Assembly (NCBI GenBank): GCA_037442025.1
Contig: JBBIRB010000036.1
Coordinates: 1 to 27,532 of the forward strand
Length of the DNA: 27,532 nucleotides
DNA from: UBA2287 sp037442025
GTDB taxonomy: Bacteria > Bacteroidota > Bacteroidia > Bacteroidales > Tenuifilaceae
Direction: 5' to 3'
Every line of letters begins with the position of its first letter. Positions within the stretch are counted from its first letter, which is position 1. The notes under the pieces were generated by a model, which did not search any database, was not told the DNA's origin, and saw nothing but the letters and a program-made list of their open reading frames with translations. The position numbers and the translations under genes are program-made. Positions 1 to 7,308 of the stretch are shown here, piece by piece.

Positions 1-24
1 ATACTGCCATTTGGAGCAGACTAC

Positions 25-558
25 CTATTGAGGTATTAGATTTAAATAAACGTTGGTAACGTAAATATCGGCAGGTAGGTTTTGCGAAAGCAAACTGGCA
101 TTGGGAGGTGTGGCTAACTCCCAGTTAATGGTATAGGCTAGTCCCCCTCCGGCTAACCGAGTAACAACATTGACTAGGGCTGCAGTAAGATCCTGAATAG
201 GAACAAGGTGTCCACCGCCTACAGGTCCAGTCATTGTGTATCTAAGGTTACTTAAGTTCATGTTGGTGCCAGTTTCTAAACCAATAAGATTAGCGTCCTC
301 TGCACCCAAACGAACATGAAAGTTGCGGGAGGAGTGAACGGTGAATTGCGTATCGTATTGGTTTGTGTTAGTAATACCACTGGTGTAATCAGTAATGGTA
401 TTTACAACAAACTGAATGTTGCCACCAGATGTAACAGAGAGGCGAAGAATTGAATTTAATGTGACAGATACAGGAATAACAGCATTGTCAACAACCGATT
501 GCCCAAAGCTGAACATGGAAAAGAGCATCAATGAGGCTCCCAGTAGAATTTTTCTCAT
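25..558 (-). CDS. Secreted beta-rich protein with WxL-like C-terminal motif (hypothetical)
   Basis: A 177-residue protein of no family I can name with confidence. Residues 1-20 form a signal peptide (basic start, hydrophobic core, ending FSFGQ), so it is exported. The mature part is rich in V, T, N and S with alternating hydrophobic residues, as in beta-sandwich surface proteins. Near the C-terminus YTINWELATPP (residues 142-152, W146 and L148) resembles the distal motif of WxL domains (Y-x-W-x-L-x-P), and the end LPADIYVTNVYLNLIPQ resembles the last strand of DUF4402/pilin-like proteins. The start is ATG with no clear upstream Shine-Dalgarno sequence. It is the last gene before the window edge and has no same-strand partner within 350 bp. 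The secreted chaperone-like gene at 6488 could be a functional partner, but that is inference. Confidence 0.75.
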   Translation of the reverse strand: MRKILLGASLMLFSMFSFGQSVVDNAVIPVSVTLNSILRLSVTSGGNIQFVVNTITDYTSGITNTNQYDTQFTVHSSRNFHVRLGAEDANLIGLETGTNMNLSNLRYTMTGPVGGGHLVPIQDLTAALVNVVTRLAGGGLAYTINWELATPPNASLLSQNLPADIYVTNVYLNLIPQ

Positions 559-754
559 AGGTTTATGAATTAGGTTAATAATAGTTAGCGCTTTTCAAAG
601 AGCTGAATTGTAAAGTAAAATTAATTTAAAAAAAATTAAAAACAAGCAATTTTAATTTTTTTTGCCCATTATATGGGTAACTCAACTTTTTTTTAGGTAA
701 AAATGCAGTAATTGATGACCAAAAGCCTTGGGCAGAATATGCAAAAAATATTAA
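559..754. other. AT-rich intergenic region
   Basis: This gene-free stretch between the secreted-protein gene and the first palindromic element is dominated by A and T runs. It contains a small perfect hairpin, CCCAT-TAT-ATGGG (665-677), followed about 10 bases later by a run of T. I see no convincing TAnnTTTG promoter for the secreted gene and no open reading frame worth calling. Confidence 0.5.
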
Positions 755-913
755 GATTGTCCGCTTTGGTACCAATAATATATTCTTGATTTTCTTAATT
801 TACCCCTACCAAAAGAAGTGTAGAAAATCAAGTTGCTCCCTCCAAGGTTGGGGGTAAACAAGTTGATTTTCTGAGCGATATGATTTTGTTAGGAATCAAT
901 GCGGATACTCATT
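755..913 (+). repeat. 159-bp palindromic interspersed element, copy 1
   Basis: First of three same-orientation copies (others at 2432 and 6178). The left end TGTCCGCTTTGGTACC matches the reverse complement of the right end, TATCCGCATTGATTCC, at 12 of 16 positions. Between the ends lies a nested palindrome: segment A (TTGATTTTCTT), segment B (TTTACCCCTACC), A reversed (AGAAAATCAA), B reversed (near GGTTGGGGGTAAA), then A again. The whole can fold as one long imperfect hairpin or as an A-A' hairpin with B and B' free to pair. There is no coding capacity. It ends 24 bp past the stop of the minus-strand ATPase. Unlike copies 2 and 3, it has no perfect flanking direct repeat. Confidence 0.85.
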
Positions 914-933
914 TAATTTTTTATCGGACAATA
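914..933 (-). repeat. Isolated terminal sequence of the older element type
   Basis: The reverse complement, TATTGTCCGATAAAAAATTA, matches the left end of the composite element at 5917-5936 (TATAGTCCGTTAAAAAATCA) at 17 of 20 positions. It directly abuts copy 1 of the 159-bp element, suggesting a remnant terminus of the same older element seen near 5.9 kb. No matching second end is visible nearby. Confidence 0.5.
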
Positions 934-937
934 TTGA

Positions 938-2158
938 TTACGAATACCAGTTGCTAACCATTTTTAAGCAAAAATCTTTAACATGCATTCGTATAATACC
1001 CTTATATGTTGATATTTCTGATATTTCGTCCATTGTAACCACATATTTTGGATAATTATCGGGTATATCGAGCAAGTTTCCAAATTCTCTGTTAATAGTT
1101 TCCTCATTTGTTAGCATATAGGCTACTTGCACATATATTTTATTGCCAGCTCTTTGTGCAATAAAATCGATCTCCCTATTCCCTTCCGCACCAACTGTAA
1201 CAGCGTAGCCTGCAGCTCTTAAGTGCAAATAAACAATGTTTTCGAGTATTTTGTGAATATCAGTTGCCTTAAAACCAACAATTGCATTTCTTATTCCAAC
1301 ATCCTCAAAGAAATACTTCTCGCCAATTTCAAATATTTTCTTGCCTTCAATTCCTGAGCGTTTAACCTTAAATATTAAGAATGAGGATTCAAGATGGCCC
1401 AAGTAATCAATTACAACCTGCGTTGAAATGTTTATTTTCTGAGATTTTAGGTATTCACTTATTTTTTTTGAGGAAACAATGCTGCCCAGATTGTCCGATA
1501 GGAATTCCACTAAGTTTTCTAAAAACTTAACATTTCTGATATTAAATCGGGCAACCACATCCTTAAGTAGAATGGTGTTGTAAATACTTGTTAGGTATTC
1601 ATATGCAACCTGAATCTCGTTACTCAGATTGATTAGGTAGGGCAACCCCCCAAACTTCATATATTTTTGAAATGAATGAACTGAATCGGAAATTTTGTTA
1701 AACATTAAAAATTCGGAGTAGTTTAAGCCAAATACTTTTATTTCGATATATCTGCCGCTTAAAAAAGTTGCAAGTTCGCCCGATAGTAGATTTGCATTGC
1801 TTCCCGTGCAATAGATATCATAATTTTTCCTGGTTGCTAAATCTCTAAGCGTAACTTCAAAGGATTCAATATCCTGAATTTCATCAATAAAGAGGGCTAC
1901 CTTTCCGCTGCCATTTACATTTTCGTTAATGTACTTAAATAGGTCGCCCGAACTTTTAATGGACGAGAACTCATTTTGTTCTTTGTTAATATATATTACC
2001 TGTGTAGTGGGCTCTTGTATTTTAATTAGGTCCATTAGCTGCAATAGCATATAACTTTTACCCACCCTTCTTTGGCCTACCAGTACCTTAATCAGCGATT
2101 TACCCATATATGGTTTAATCTTTTCAATATATAAGGGTCGGTTAATGTAATCTGTCAT
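938..2158 (-). CDS. ATP-binding protein, AAA_14 / DUF4143 family
   Basis: This is a full-length 406-residue member of the AAA ATPase family with a C-terminal DUF4143 region, common and mobile in Bacteroidota and archaea. The Walker A motif is GQRRVGKS (28-35) and Walker B is VALFIDEIQD (87-96). The family sensor block YCTGSNANLLSGEL follows at 116-129, then SGRYIEIKVFGLNYSEF. The DUF4143 part begins near LKDVVARFNI, about residue 200. The last 100 residues carry a nuclease-like EIDFI...KIYVQV pattern, a degenerate PD-(D/E)xK fold in which the usual lysine is replaced by glutamine. The cellular role of the family is poorly defined. It is a single-gene unit lying between copies 1 and 2 of the 159-bp element, consistent with an accessory cargo position. 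Confidence 0.9.
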   Translation of the reverse strand: MTDYINRPLYIEKIKPYMGKSLIKVLVGQRRVGKSYMLLQLMDLIKIQEPTTQVIYINKEQNEFSSIKSSGDLFKYINENVNGSGKVALFIDEIQDIESFEVTLRDLATRKNYDIYCTGSNANLLSGELATFLSGRYIEIKVFGLNYSEFLMFNKISDSVHSFQKYMKFGGLPYLINLSNEIQVAYEYLTSIYNTILLKDVVARFNIRNVKFLENLVEFLSDNLGSIVSSKKISEYLKSQKINISTQVVIDYLGHLESSFLIFKVKRSGIEGKKIFEIGEKYFFEDVGIRNAIVGFKATDIHKILENIVYLHLRAAGYAVTVGAEGNREIDFIAQRAGNKIYVQVAYMLTNEETINREFGNLLDIPDNYPKYVVTMDEISEISTYKGIIRMHVKDFCLKMVSNWYS

Positions 2159-2184
2159 ATTTCACATATAATTTATATTCAATG

Positions 2185-2192
2185 CAAATATA
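2185..2192 (-). promoter_or_regulatory. Candidate -7 box for the ATPase gene
   Basis: On the minus strand this reads TATATTTG, a full match to the Bacteroidota TAnnTTTG box, placing the transcription start about 20 bases before the ATG at 2158. No clear -33 TTTG was found at the usual spacing. Confidence 0.45.
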
Positions 2193-2431
2193 TAAAAACA
2201 TTCAAATATAATTGATGAAAATATTTTTTTATTCTTATGCTTCAGTTATAGAAAGATTCATCCAATTGAGAATTGGCTGTACCTTAAAATTGCGTGCATT
2301 ACAATCGGGAATCAGGGCCTGACAAGTTGATGCCTAAAGCCTAACAAATTAAGGGTTCATTTAGTGCGTGCCTCAAAAACTTATGTATTCACTGATAATA
2401 TTTTTTGGAAAACAGTGTAAATAAAATATTA
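2193..2431. other. Intergenic region without recognised features
   Basis: I see no gene, RNA or strong hairpin here. The last 12 bases (AATAAAATATTA, 2420-2431) are the left copy of the direct repeat that brackets element copy 2. Confidence 0.5.
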
Positions 2432-2590
2432 TGATTGTCCCTTTGGTACCTATAATATATTCTTGATTTTCTTCATTTACCCCTACCAAAAGGAGTGTAG
2501 ATAATCAAGTTGCTCCCTTCAGAGTAAGGGGCAAACAATTTGATTTTCTGAGCGATATGATTTTATTAGGAATCAATGCGAATACTCATT
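2432..2590 (+). repeat. 159-bp palindromic interspersed element, copy 2, with 12-bp direct repeats
   Basis: Second copy, with the same A-B-A'-B'-A layout: TTGATTTTCTTCA, TTTACCCCTACC, a mutated A' (TAGATAATCAA), CTCCCTTCAG...GGGGCAAA, then TTTGATTTTC. One base is missing in the left end (TTGTCCC instead of TTGTCCGC). It is bracketed by the exact 12-bp direct repeat AATAAAATATTA at 2420-2431 and 2591-2602, with different bases beyond, as expected for a target-site duplication. It lies 18 bp past the stop of the phosphatase gene. The repeat's AT-richness slightly weakens the duplication argument, but copy 3 shows the same 12-bp length. Confidence 0.88.
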
Positions 2591-2608
2591 AATAAAATAT
2601 TACAAGCA

Positions 2609-4483
2609 TCAGGGGATTACTTGAAAACCAATAACTAGAACGTCGTCAACCTGGGGGTATTCGCTTCTCTTCCACTCGTTAAAGGTAATTTTCAGAATTT
2701 CTCTTTGTTCGCATGCAGGGAGTTCGTGTATGTGCTGAAGCAGATCCGAGAAGTTCTTGATCATAAATTTTCTGCCGTCCTTTCCGCCAAACTGATCGAT
2801 AAATCCATCGGAGAAAAGGTAAAACCAAGTAGGTCCCTCAATGGGTATTTCTTGTGTAGTGTATTCGTAGTCGGGGTTAACGTTTCCGCCCCCAATCGAT
2901 TCTTTGTCGCCCCTTACCCTAATGGCTTCGCCATTAGATATGTATATCATGGGATTTTTAGCCCCCGAGAATTCCATAACCTTTCGGGCGGGGTCGAAAA
3001 GGCAGAGACCCATATCCATACCATCGCGATTGTCGGTTTCGTCTTGTCGAAGCGCTTTGCGAACTCCAGCATTCAACTCTTTCAGAATTAAACCAGGTTT
3101 AGTAATGCCGCGTTGCGTAATGTCGTCAAGCAGGTTGTAACCAATCATAGATAGGAACGCTCCCGGAACTCCATGCCCGGTACAGTCGATTGCCGAAATA
3201 ATAAATTTATCGATTGCCGGATTATAGGGTGTGTCGGGCTTGTTGGTAGTGCGGAACCAGTAGTAGTCGCCGCTCACAATATCGCGGGGCTTGAATAGAA
3301 TGAAGGACTCTGGGAAGAAGTTCTGCAAACTCTTCTGGGGTGGGAGCATCGACTTTTGGATTCCCTGAGCATAATTGATACTTTTGTTAATATTCTCATT
3401 CTGCTTCTGAATGAAATCCTTTTGATCTTGAATTTCAATATTCTGCTTGCTAAGAAGAAGGTTTGCTTTTCTTTTATCGCGATTACTTTTGTAGGCAAGA
3501 CCTAAAAGAATTACGATTAGAATTAGTATTGCAGCACCACCATAAATAATGTTTTGTTGGGCTTGTTGCCGGAGTTCTTGCTCGCGAAACATGGCATCGG
3601 ATAGTTCTTTGCCCTTGGTGAGCACTTCAATTTCGAGCACCCGCTGTTGGTTTTCTTGCTCTGCCCGTAAAAGTGAATCCTGCTTTGCTTTTACAACAAA
3701 ACCTAGCGAATCCTCAACTGCTTTGGCAAATATCCGTTGCTTCTCGAGTTCGAGTTCTTTGGCCATTTTTTCGAGCCTTTCTTTCTCAACCTGGGCTTGA
3801 GTTTTTCCAACAATCTGTTCATACTGTTCCGTAACATCCTGTCGAGCCAATAATCGTTCGAGTTCGGGAATGCTTCGGTTGTACTCCTGGGCTTTGGCTA
3901 AGTTGCCAAGTTTGTCGTAATAAGTGCTAAGCAACCTCATGCAGTTGAGCATTAGCCGAGAGTTTCCCATATCTCTTGCTAGCCCCAGCGACTCTTCGAG
4001 TAATGGGATGGCTTTTTCAAACTGATTAAGGGTTCCGTGTATAAAGGCAACATCAACCAGGCCTGCAGCTATATCGGGTTTACTGTTTATTTTTCTTCTA
4101 ACATCCAAACTTTTGTAAAAGTAGTCGAGCGCCAAGTCGAACCTCTCGAGGTCAGTGTAAATTAAACCTATGTTGCTGTATATGGCTTTGAGATCGTTTA
4201 AATTACCAACCTTTTCGTTCAGAGGGACCGACTCCATAAAGAAGTTGACGGCCTCGCGGAGTGCATTGTTTTCCCAGTATGTAAATGCAATTTTATTGAG
4301 GTAAAAAATGGCTTGCTGATTGTTTCCCGCTTGTTTAAAGCGGGCAACCAATTCGAGGTATCGATCAACATCCTCCTGTTTGTCTCTGGGTAAAATAACT
4401 ATCTGCTGTGCAACCGATCCGAGGGTGCAAGCTATAAGGAGAAAAGAAGTAAAAGCAAAAAAACGTAATTTATTTACAATCAT
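2609..4483 (-). CDS. Membrane-anchored TPR protein with SpoIIE-type serine phosphatase domain
   Basis: A 624-residue sensor-like phosphatase. A signal sequence (1-26, ending SVAQ) is followed by about four TPR repeats (45-210), a charged coiled coil (220-312), one membrane helix (313-331) and a second short coiled coil. The cytoplasmic PP2C/SpoIIE domain starts near 380. Metal-binding acidic positions are all present: SGDYYW (D406), AIDCTGHG (D433), SDGFIDQ (D559) and QVDDVLVIG (D613/D614). The enzyme should be active, presumably on a phosphoserine of a STAS-type partner-switch protein, as in RsbU/SpoIIE systems. No such partner lies in the window. The TPR part would face the periplasm, so an envelope signal is likely. 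This architecture is frequent in Bacteroidota. It is monocistronic, with its own good promoter at 4573-4602. Confidence 0.92.
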   Translation of the reverse strand: MIVNKLRFFAFTSFLLIACTLGSVAQQIVILPRDKQEDVDRYLELVARFKQAGNNQQAIFYLNKIAFTYWENNALREAVNFFMESVPLNEKVGNLNDLKAIYSNIGLIYTDLERFDLALDYFYKSLDVRRKINSKPDIAAGLVDVAFIHGTLNQFEKAIPLLEESLGLARDMGNSRLMLNCMRLLSTYYDKLGNLAKAQEYNRSIPELERLLARQDVTEQYEQIVGKTQAQVEKERLEKMAKELELEKQRIFAKAVEDSLGFVVKAKQDSLLRAEQENQQRVLEIEVLTKGKELSDAMFREQELRQQAQQNIIYGGAAILILIVILLGLAYKSNRDKRKANLLLSKQNIEIQDQKDFIQKQNENINKSINYAQGIQKSMLPPQKSLQNFFPESFILFKPRDIVSGDYYWFRTTNKPDTPYNPAIDKFIISAIDCTGHGVPGAFLSMIGYNLLDDITQRGITKPGLILKELNAGVRKALRQDETDNRDGMDMGLCLFDPARKVMEFSGAKNPMIYISNGEAIRVRGDKESIGGGNVNPDYEYTTQEIPIEGPTWFYLFSDGFIDQFGGKDGRKFMIKNFSDLLQHIHELPACEQREILKITFNEWKRSEYPQVDDVLVIGFQVIP

Positions 4484-4572
4484 CTAGATATAAGAAAAAA
4501 ATGAAGTGTAATTGGAACAAAGAAACAAGTTGAAAGCGCTTGTTTCGGGTTGCATTTCTCTAATTACCAATT

Positions 4573-4602
4573 CAAAAGTAATTAAAAAAATATATTTTCA
4601 AA
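4573..4602 (-). promoter_or_regulatory. Promoter for the TPR/SpoIIE phosphatase gene
   Basis: On the minus strand TTTG (4602-4599), an 18-base spacer and TACTTTTG (4580-4573) fit the Bacteroidota consensus TTTG-N(19-21)-TAnnTTTG closely. The leader would be about 80 bases. Confidence 0.6.
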
Positions 4603-4616
4603 GTCTTTAAAAGAAA

Positions 4617-4624
4617 TATCTTTG
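4617..4624 (+). promoter_or_regulatory. Candidate -7 box for the GT4 glycosyltransferase
   Basis: TATCTTTG matches TAnnTTTG and would start transcription near 4631, about 84 bases before the ATG at 4715. No clear TTTG lies at the expected -33 position. Confidence 0.45.
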
Positions 4625-4714
4625 AACATTGAAATCTCTTAAAATTATTTGATGAAATATTAATTACACATTATTGTTGTATTATTCAGTTTGAACAGTT
4701 TAAGTTTTCAATGT

Positions 4715-5905
4715 ATGATAGTTGGAATGGTTGTCGACAATGAATATACTAATGACCCAAGAGTTAAAAACGAAGCAATTCTATTAGCCAGAGCGGGCCA
4801 TACAGTTAGGGTACTTTGCTTATCGTACGGTAATAAATCGCTTAATGAAATTGTTGATAATGTTGAGATTTTTCGAATTAAGATATCCCGAAAAATAAAG
4901 AACTTTCTTTTTGCCGTAATGAATACTTTACCTTTTTATCATTATTGGTGGGCAAGAAAAATTTCCAACTTCATTCAAAACCAGCAAATTGATGTTCTTC
5001 ACGCTCACGATTTGTACATGGCTCGTTCTGCCGCAAAAGCTGTAAAAAAAAAAGGTATTAAATTAGTTCTCGATTTGCATGAAAACTACCCTTATGCAGT
5101 ATTAGGTTACAAATGGGCTCAAAAATTTCCTATTAACTTGTTAGCCAGGCTTCATAATTGGCAATTAGTTGAGAAAAATTACCTTGAAAAGGCAGATAGG
5201 ATAATTGTGTTAAGTGAGGATTACAGAAATATTTTAGTTAATAAGTATAATATTCCAATCGATTTTTTTACAGTTTTTCCAAATGTGCCAGATATTAATG
5301 AATTATTGAACTTTGAAATAAATGAAAGAATTATTGATAAGGGTAATCGTTTTCTCCTATTTTATTTTGGAGGCATATCTGAGCGAAGAGGAATTTTCAC
5401 TTGCATAGATGCCCTCAAATTGATTATAGAAGATTACCCAATGGTAACACTGCTTCTAATAGGTCCAGTAGATAAAGCTGAAAAGAATCAATTTTTAAAA
5501 GCAATCTCAAAGCCCGAGGTTAAAGAGCATATTATTTATATTCCGTGGAGCAATATTGAATGGCTACCATCATATATACATGTTAGCGACATTTGTTTGT
5601 CGCCTATACTAAAAAATCCACAACATGAATCGGGTTTGGCCAATAAGGTATTTCAATACATGCTAATTGAGCGTCCTTTAGTAGTATCGGACTGTAAGCC
5701 CCAAATGGAGCTGATTGATGAAGCAAATTGTGGGCTTGTTTTCGAAAGCGGAAATCCTTTAAGTTTGGCCAATTCAATTCTTACACTGCTAAACAATGAA
5801 AAACTGAGGAGCGAAATGGGTCAAAATGGCAAAAAGCATATCATTTCGAAGTATAACAACGAAAAATTTGGAGAAAACCTGATTGCACTTTACAATAATT
5901 TATAA
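4715..5905 (+). CDS. GT4-family glycosyltransferase (GT-B fold)
   Basis: A 396-residue glycosyltransferase that should transfer a sugar from a nucleotide donor to a glycan or lipid acceptor at the inner membrane. The N-terminal domain opens with MIVGMVVDNEYTNDPRVKNEA, followed by HAHDLY and LDLHENYPYA. The C-terminal domain has the loop FGGISERRG and the donor-binding motif HESGLANKVFQYM near residues 304-316. I chose the ATG at 4715; an in-frame TTG at 4691 would add eight residues but the family usually begins at this beta strand. No other polysaccharide genes adjoin it, so the acceptor is unknown. The gene looks more AT-rich than the housekeeping genes to the right and lies next to mobile repeats, hinting at transfer. 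It contains a run of ten A (5044-5053). Confidence 0.88.
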   Translation: MIVGMVVDNEYTNDPRVKNEAILLARAGHTVRVLCLSYGNKSLNEIVDNVEIFRIKISRKIKNFLFAVMNTLPFYHYWWARKISNFIQNQQIDVLHAHDLYMARSAAKAVKKKGIKLVLDLHENYPYAVLGYKWAQKFPINLLARLHNWQLVEKNYLEKADRIIVLSEDYRNILVNKYNIPIDFFTVFPNVPDINELLNFEINERIIDKGNRFLLFYFGGISERRGIFTCIDALKLIIEDYPMVTLLLIGPVDKAEKNQFLKAISKPEVKEHIIYIPWSNIEWLPSYIHVSDICLSPILKNPQHESGLANKVFQYMLIERPLVVSDCKPQMELIDEANCGLVFESGNPLSLANSILTLLNNEKLRSEMGQNGKKHIISKYNNEKFGENLIALYNNL

Positions 5906-6375
5906 ATGCATTTAACTATAGTCCGTTAAAAAATCATCTTATTTAAGTGCTCAAGCCGCACGGGCTCTAACTTTTTTTCTACAGGAAAAAATGCCGCCGC
6001 TGCAGATAATTGCCTAAAATCAGGGAACTCGCTGCGCTCAAACAGCCCGGATTTCTTAACGTCCATTTATCTTATATTCTTAAGAGAAATTTTCTGAGGC
6101 GAAGAGCGACCCCCCAGTAAACAGAAAACTACCGATTTCCTTATATTCAAACACATTCTCGTAAATTCAAAAAATTTGTTGTCCGCATTGGAACCTAAAA
6201 TATATTCTTGATTTTCTTCATTTACCCCTACCCTAAAGGGAGTGAAGAAAATCAAGTTGCTCCCTTCAGGGCAAGGGGTAAACAATTTGATTTTCTGAGC
6301 GATATGATTTTATTAGGAATCAATTTGTCACTCATTTTCAAAAAATTTCATCGGACATTAATAAATGCATTTAAC
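5902..6375. mobile_element. Nested non-coding mobile element with 15-bp direct repeats
   Basis: The exact 15-bp sequence ATAAATGCATTTAAC occurs at 5902-5916 and 6361-6375. The enclosed segment (5917-6360) begins TATAGTCCG and ends CGGACATTA, giving matching termini of the form TAnnGTCCG. Its right part contains copy 3 of the 159-bp element with that copy's own 12-bp repeat. Removing the insert and one repeat leaves an older element of about 273 bp. A sub-segment also has inverted ends, GTCCGTTAAAAAATC at 5921 and GATTTCTTAACGTCC ending near 6063 (12 of 15). I see no transposase, so movement would need one in trans. I do not recognise the family. Confidence 0.65.
6178..6336 (+). repeat. 159-bp palindromic interspersed element, copy 3, with 12-bp direct repeats
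   Basis: The copy with the best preserved stems: CTTGATTTTCTTCA pairs perfectly with TGAAGAAAATCAAG. The 22-base loop between them (TTTACCCCT...AAGGGAG) has a near-complete inverted copy just downstream (CTCCCTTCAGGGCAAGGGGTAAA), and a further TTTGATTTTC follows. Exact 12-bp direct repeats TTCAAAAAATTT flank it at 6166-6177 and 6337-6348, with non-matching bases outside. Short open frames across this stretch on both strands are by-products of the palindrome. Confidence 0.88.
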
Positions 6376-6424
6376 GCTTTAACCTTTTCCCAACCCATAT
6401 GTGTCAAATATATGAGTTTGATTA

Positions 6425-6453
6425 TTGGTTTCTCTTTTTTTGCACTATATTTG
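6425..6453 (+). promoter_or_regulatory. Promoter for the chaperone-like/MORN operon
   Basis: TATATTTG at 6446-6453 is a full match to the -7 box, with TTG at 6425-6427 about 18 bases upstream. The start point near 6460 gives a leader of about 28 bases to the ATG at 6488. The promoter lies 50 bp outside the right direct repeat of the nested element. Confidence 0.6.
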
Positions 6454-6487
6454 TAACCGTGCTGTTATGTAAATAAACCCTTTCGCT

Positions 6488-7297
6488 ATGATCACAAAAC
6501 CAAGTTTTGTAATTGCTTTAATGCTGTTGTTAACTACTTCGGTTGTTTTTTCGCAAGATTTTGAGGTTGCACCTGTTCGCCTCGATTTCAGTGCCGAGCC
6601 CGGTGAAAATCAAACAAAAACTATTAATATTAAGAATCATAGCAATAAAAAATCTTCGTTTGTTGTAATAATGAACGATTTTTTACCATCGAGCGATGGT
6701 GAAAGAAAATTACAGGCCCCCAATACCACACGCCGTTCGGCTGCAAAGTGGGTTAATATTAACCCAAGTTTCTTCGAATTAAATCCAGGCGAACAAATTC
6801 CAATACAAGTCACCATGCTCGTACCTGCCGATGAGTTTGGGGCCGCTTGGTGCATGCTTTTTATTCAGCCTACCAAAGAGCAAACATCGTGGAGTGTAGA
6901 TAAAGCGCTTGGTGCAGGGGTAACAGTAAGTGGCCGTATTGGGGTTGTTGTTTATCAATCGCCAGGGTCCAATACAAACCATTCTATTAAAGTTACTTCC
7001 TTCAATGAAACCACAACCGTTGGCTTGCAGGATAGAACTTTTCAGGCATCTATCGATAATTTAGGCGAAAAGGTTACCAGTTGTAAGGTATTTCTCATCG
7101 CTTCAAACATTCAAACCTCTGAAGAGAAACAGTTTGCTCCTGTGAATGTGGAAACATTCCCCAAAATGTCGAGAAACGTAACGCTCGAGTTGCCCAAGAA
7201 TGAGTTAAAGCCCGGTAAGTATGCACTTGCTGTTGTGGTCGATTATGGTCCTCGCTTTTCCCTCGAAGGGGCCCAGATTATTATTGATGTTCCTTAG
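6488..7297 (+). CDS. Secreted DUF916-like / pilus-chaperone-like protein
   Basis: A 269-residue exported protein. Residues 1-23 are a signal peptide ending VFSQ. The mature N-terminus FEVAPVRLDFSAEPGENQTKTINIKN is the classic first Ig-like domain of DUF916/WxL-interacting proteins and periplasmic pilus chaperones, where a PG-x-Q turn leads into a strand bearing N-H-S. A second beta domain follows (from about residue 150), with an acidic/amide-rich surface. There is no obvious C-terminal membrane helix, unlike Gram-positive DUF916 proteins, so it is probably periplasmic or surface-bound. The MORN-repeat gene begins 11 bp downstream on the same strand, so the two are co-transcribed. Family assignment is by sequence pattern and would need a profile search. 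Confidence 0.75.
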   Translation: MITKPSFVIALMLLLTTSVVFSQDFEVAPVRLDFSAEPGENQTKTINIKNHSNKKSSFVVIMNDFLPSSDGERKLQAPNTTRRSAAKWVNINPSFFELNPGEQIPIQVTMLVPADEFGAAWCMLFIQPTKEQTSWSVDKALGAGVTVSGRIGVVVYQSPGSNTNHSIKVTSFNETTTVGLQDRTFQASIDNLGEKVTSCKVFLIASNIQTSEEKQFAPVNVETFPKMSRNVTLELPKNELKPGKYALAVVVDYGPRFSLEGAQIIIDVP

Positions 7298-7308
7298 TTG
7301 ATTTCATA

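Noticed and set aside
2705..3091. Open frames of up to 128 codons opposite the SpoIIE phosphatase
   Set aside because: They are antisense shadows of a well-supported gene with intact motifs.
755..6336. The three repeats as a CRISPR array
   Set aside because: Units are 159 bp and kilobases apart, separated by genes, with no short regular repeat/spacer pattern.
6067..6456. Short open frames of 72-82 codons on both strands across the element near 6.2 kb
   Set aside because: They run through the palindromic repeat, have no homology signal and exist on both strands because of the palindrome.
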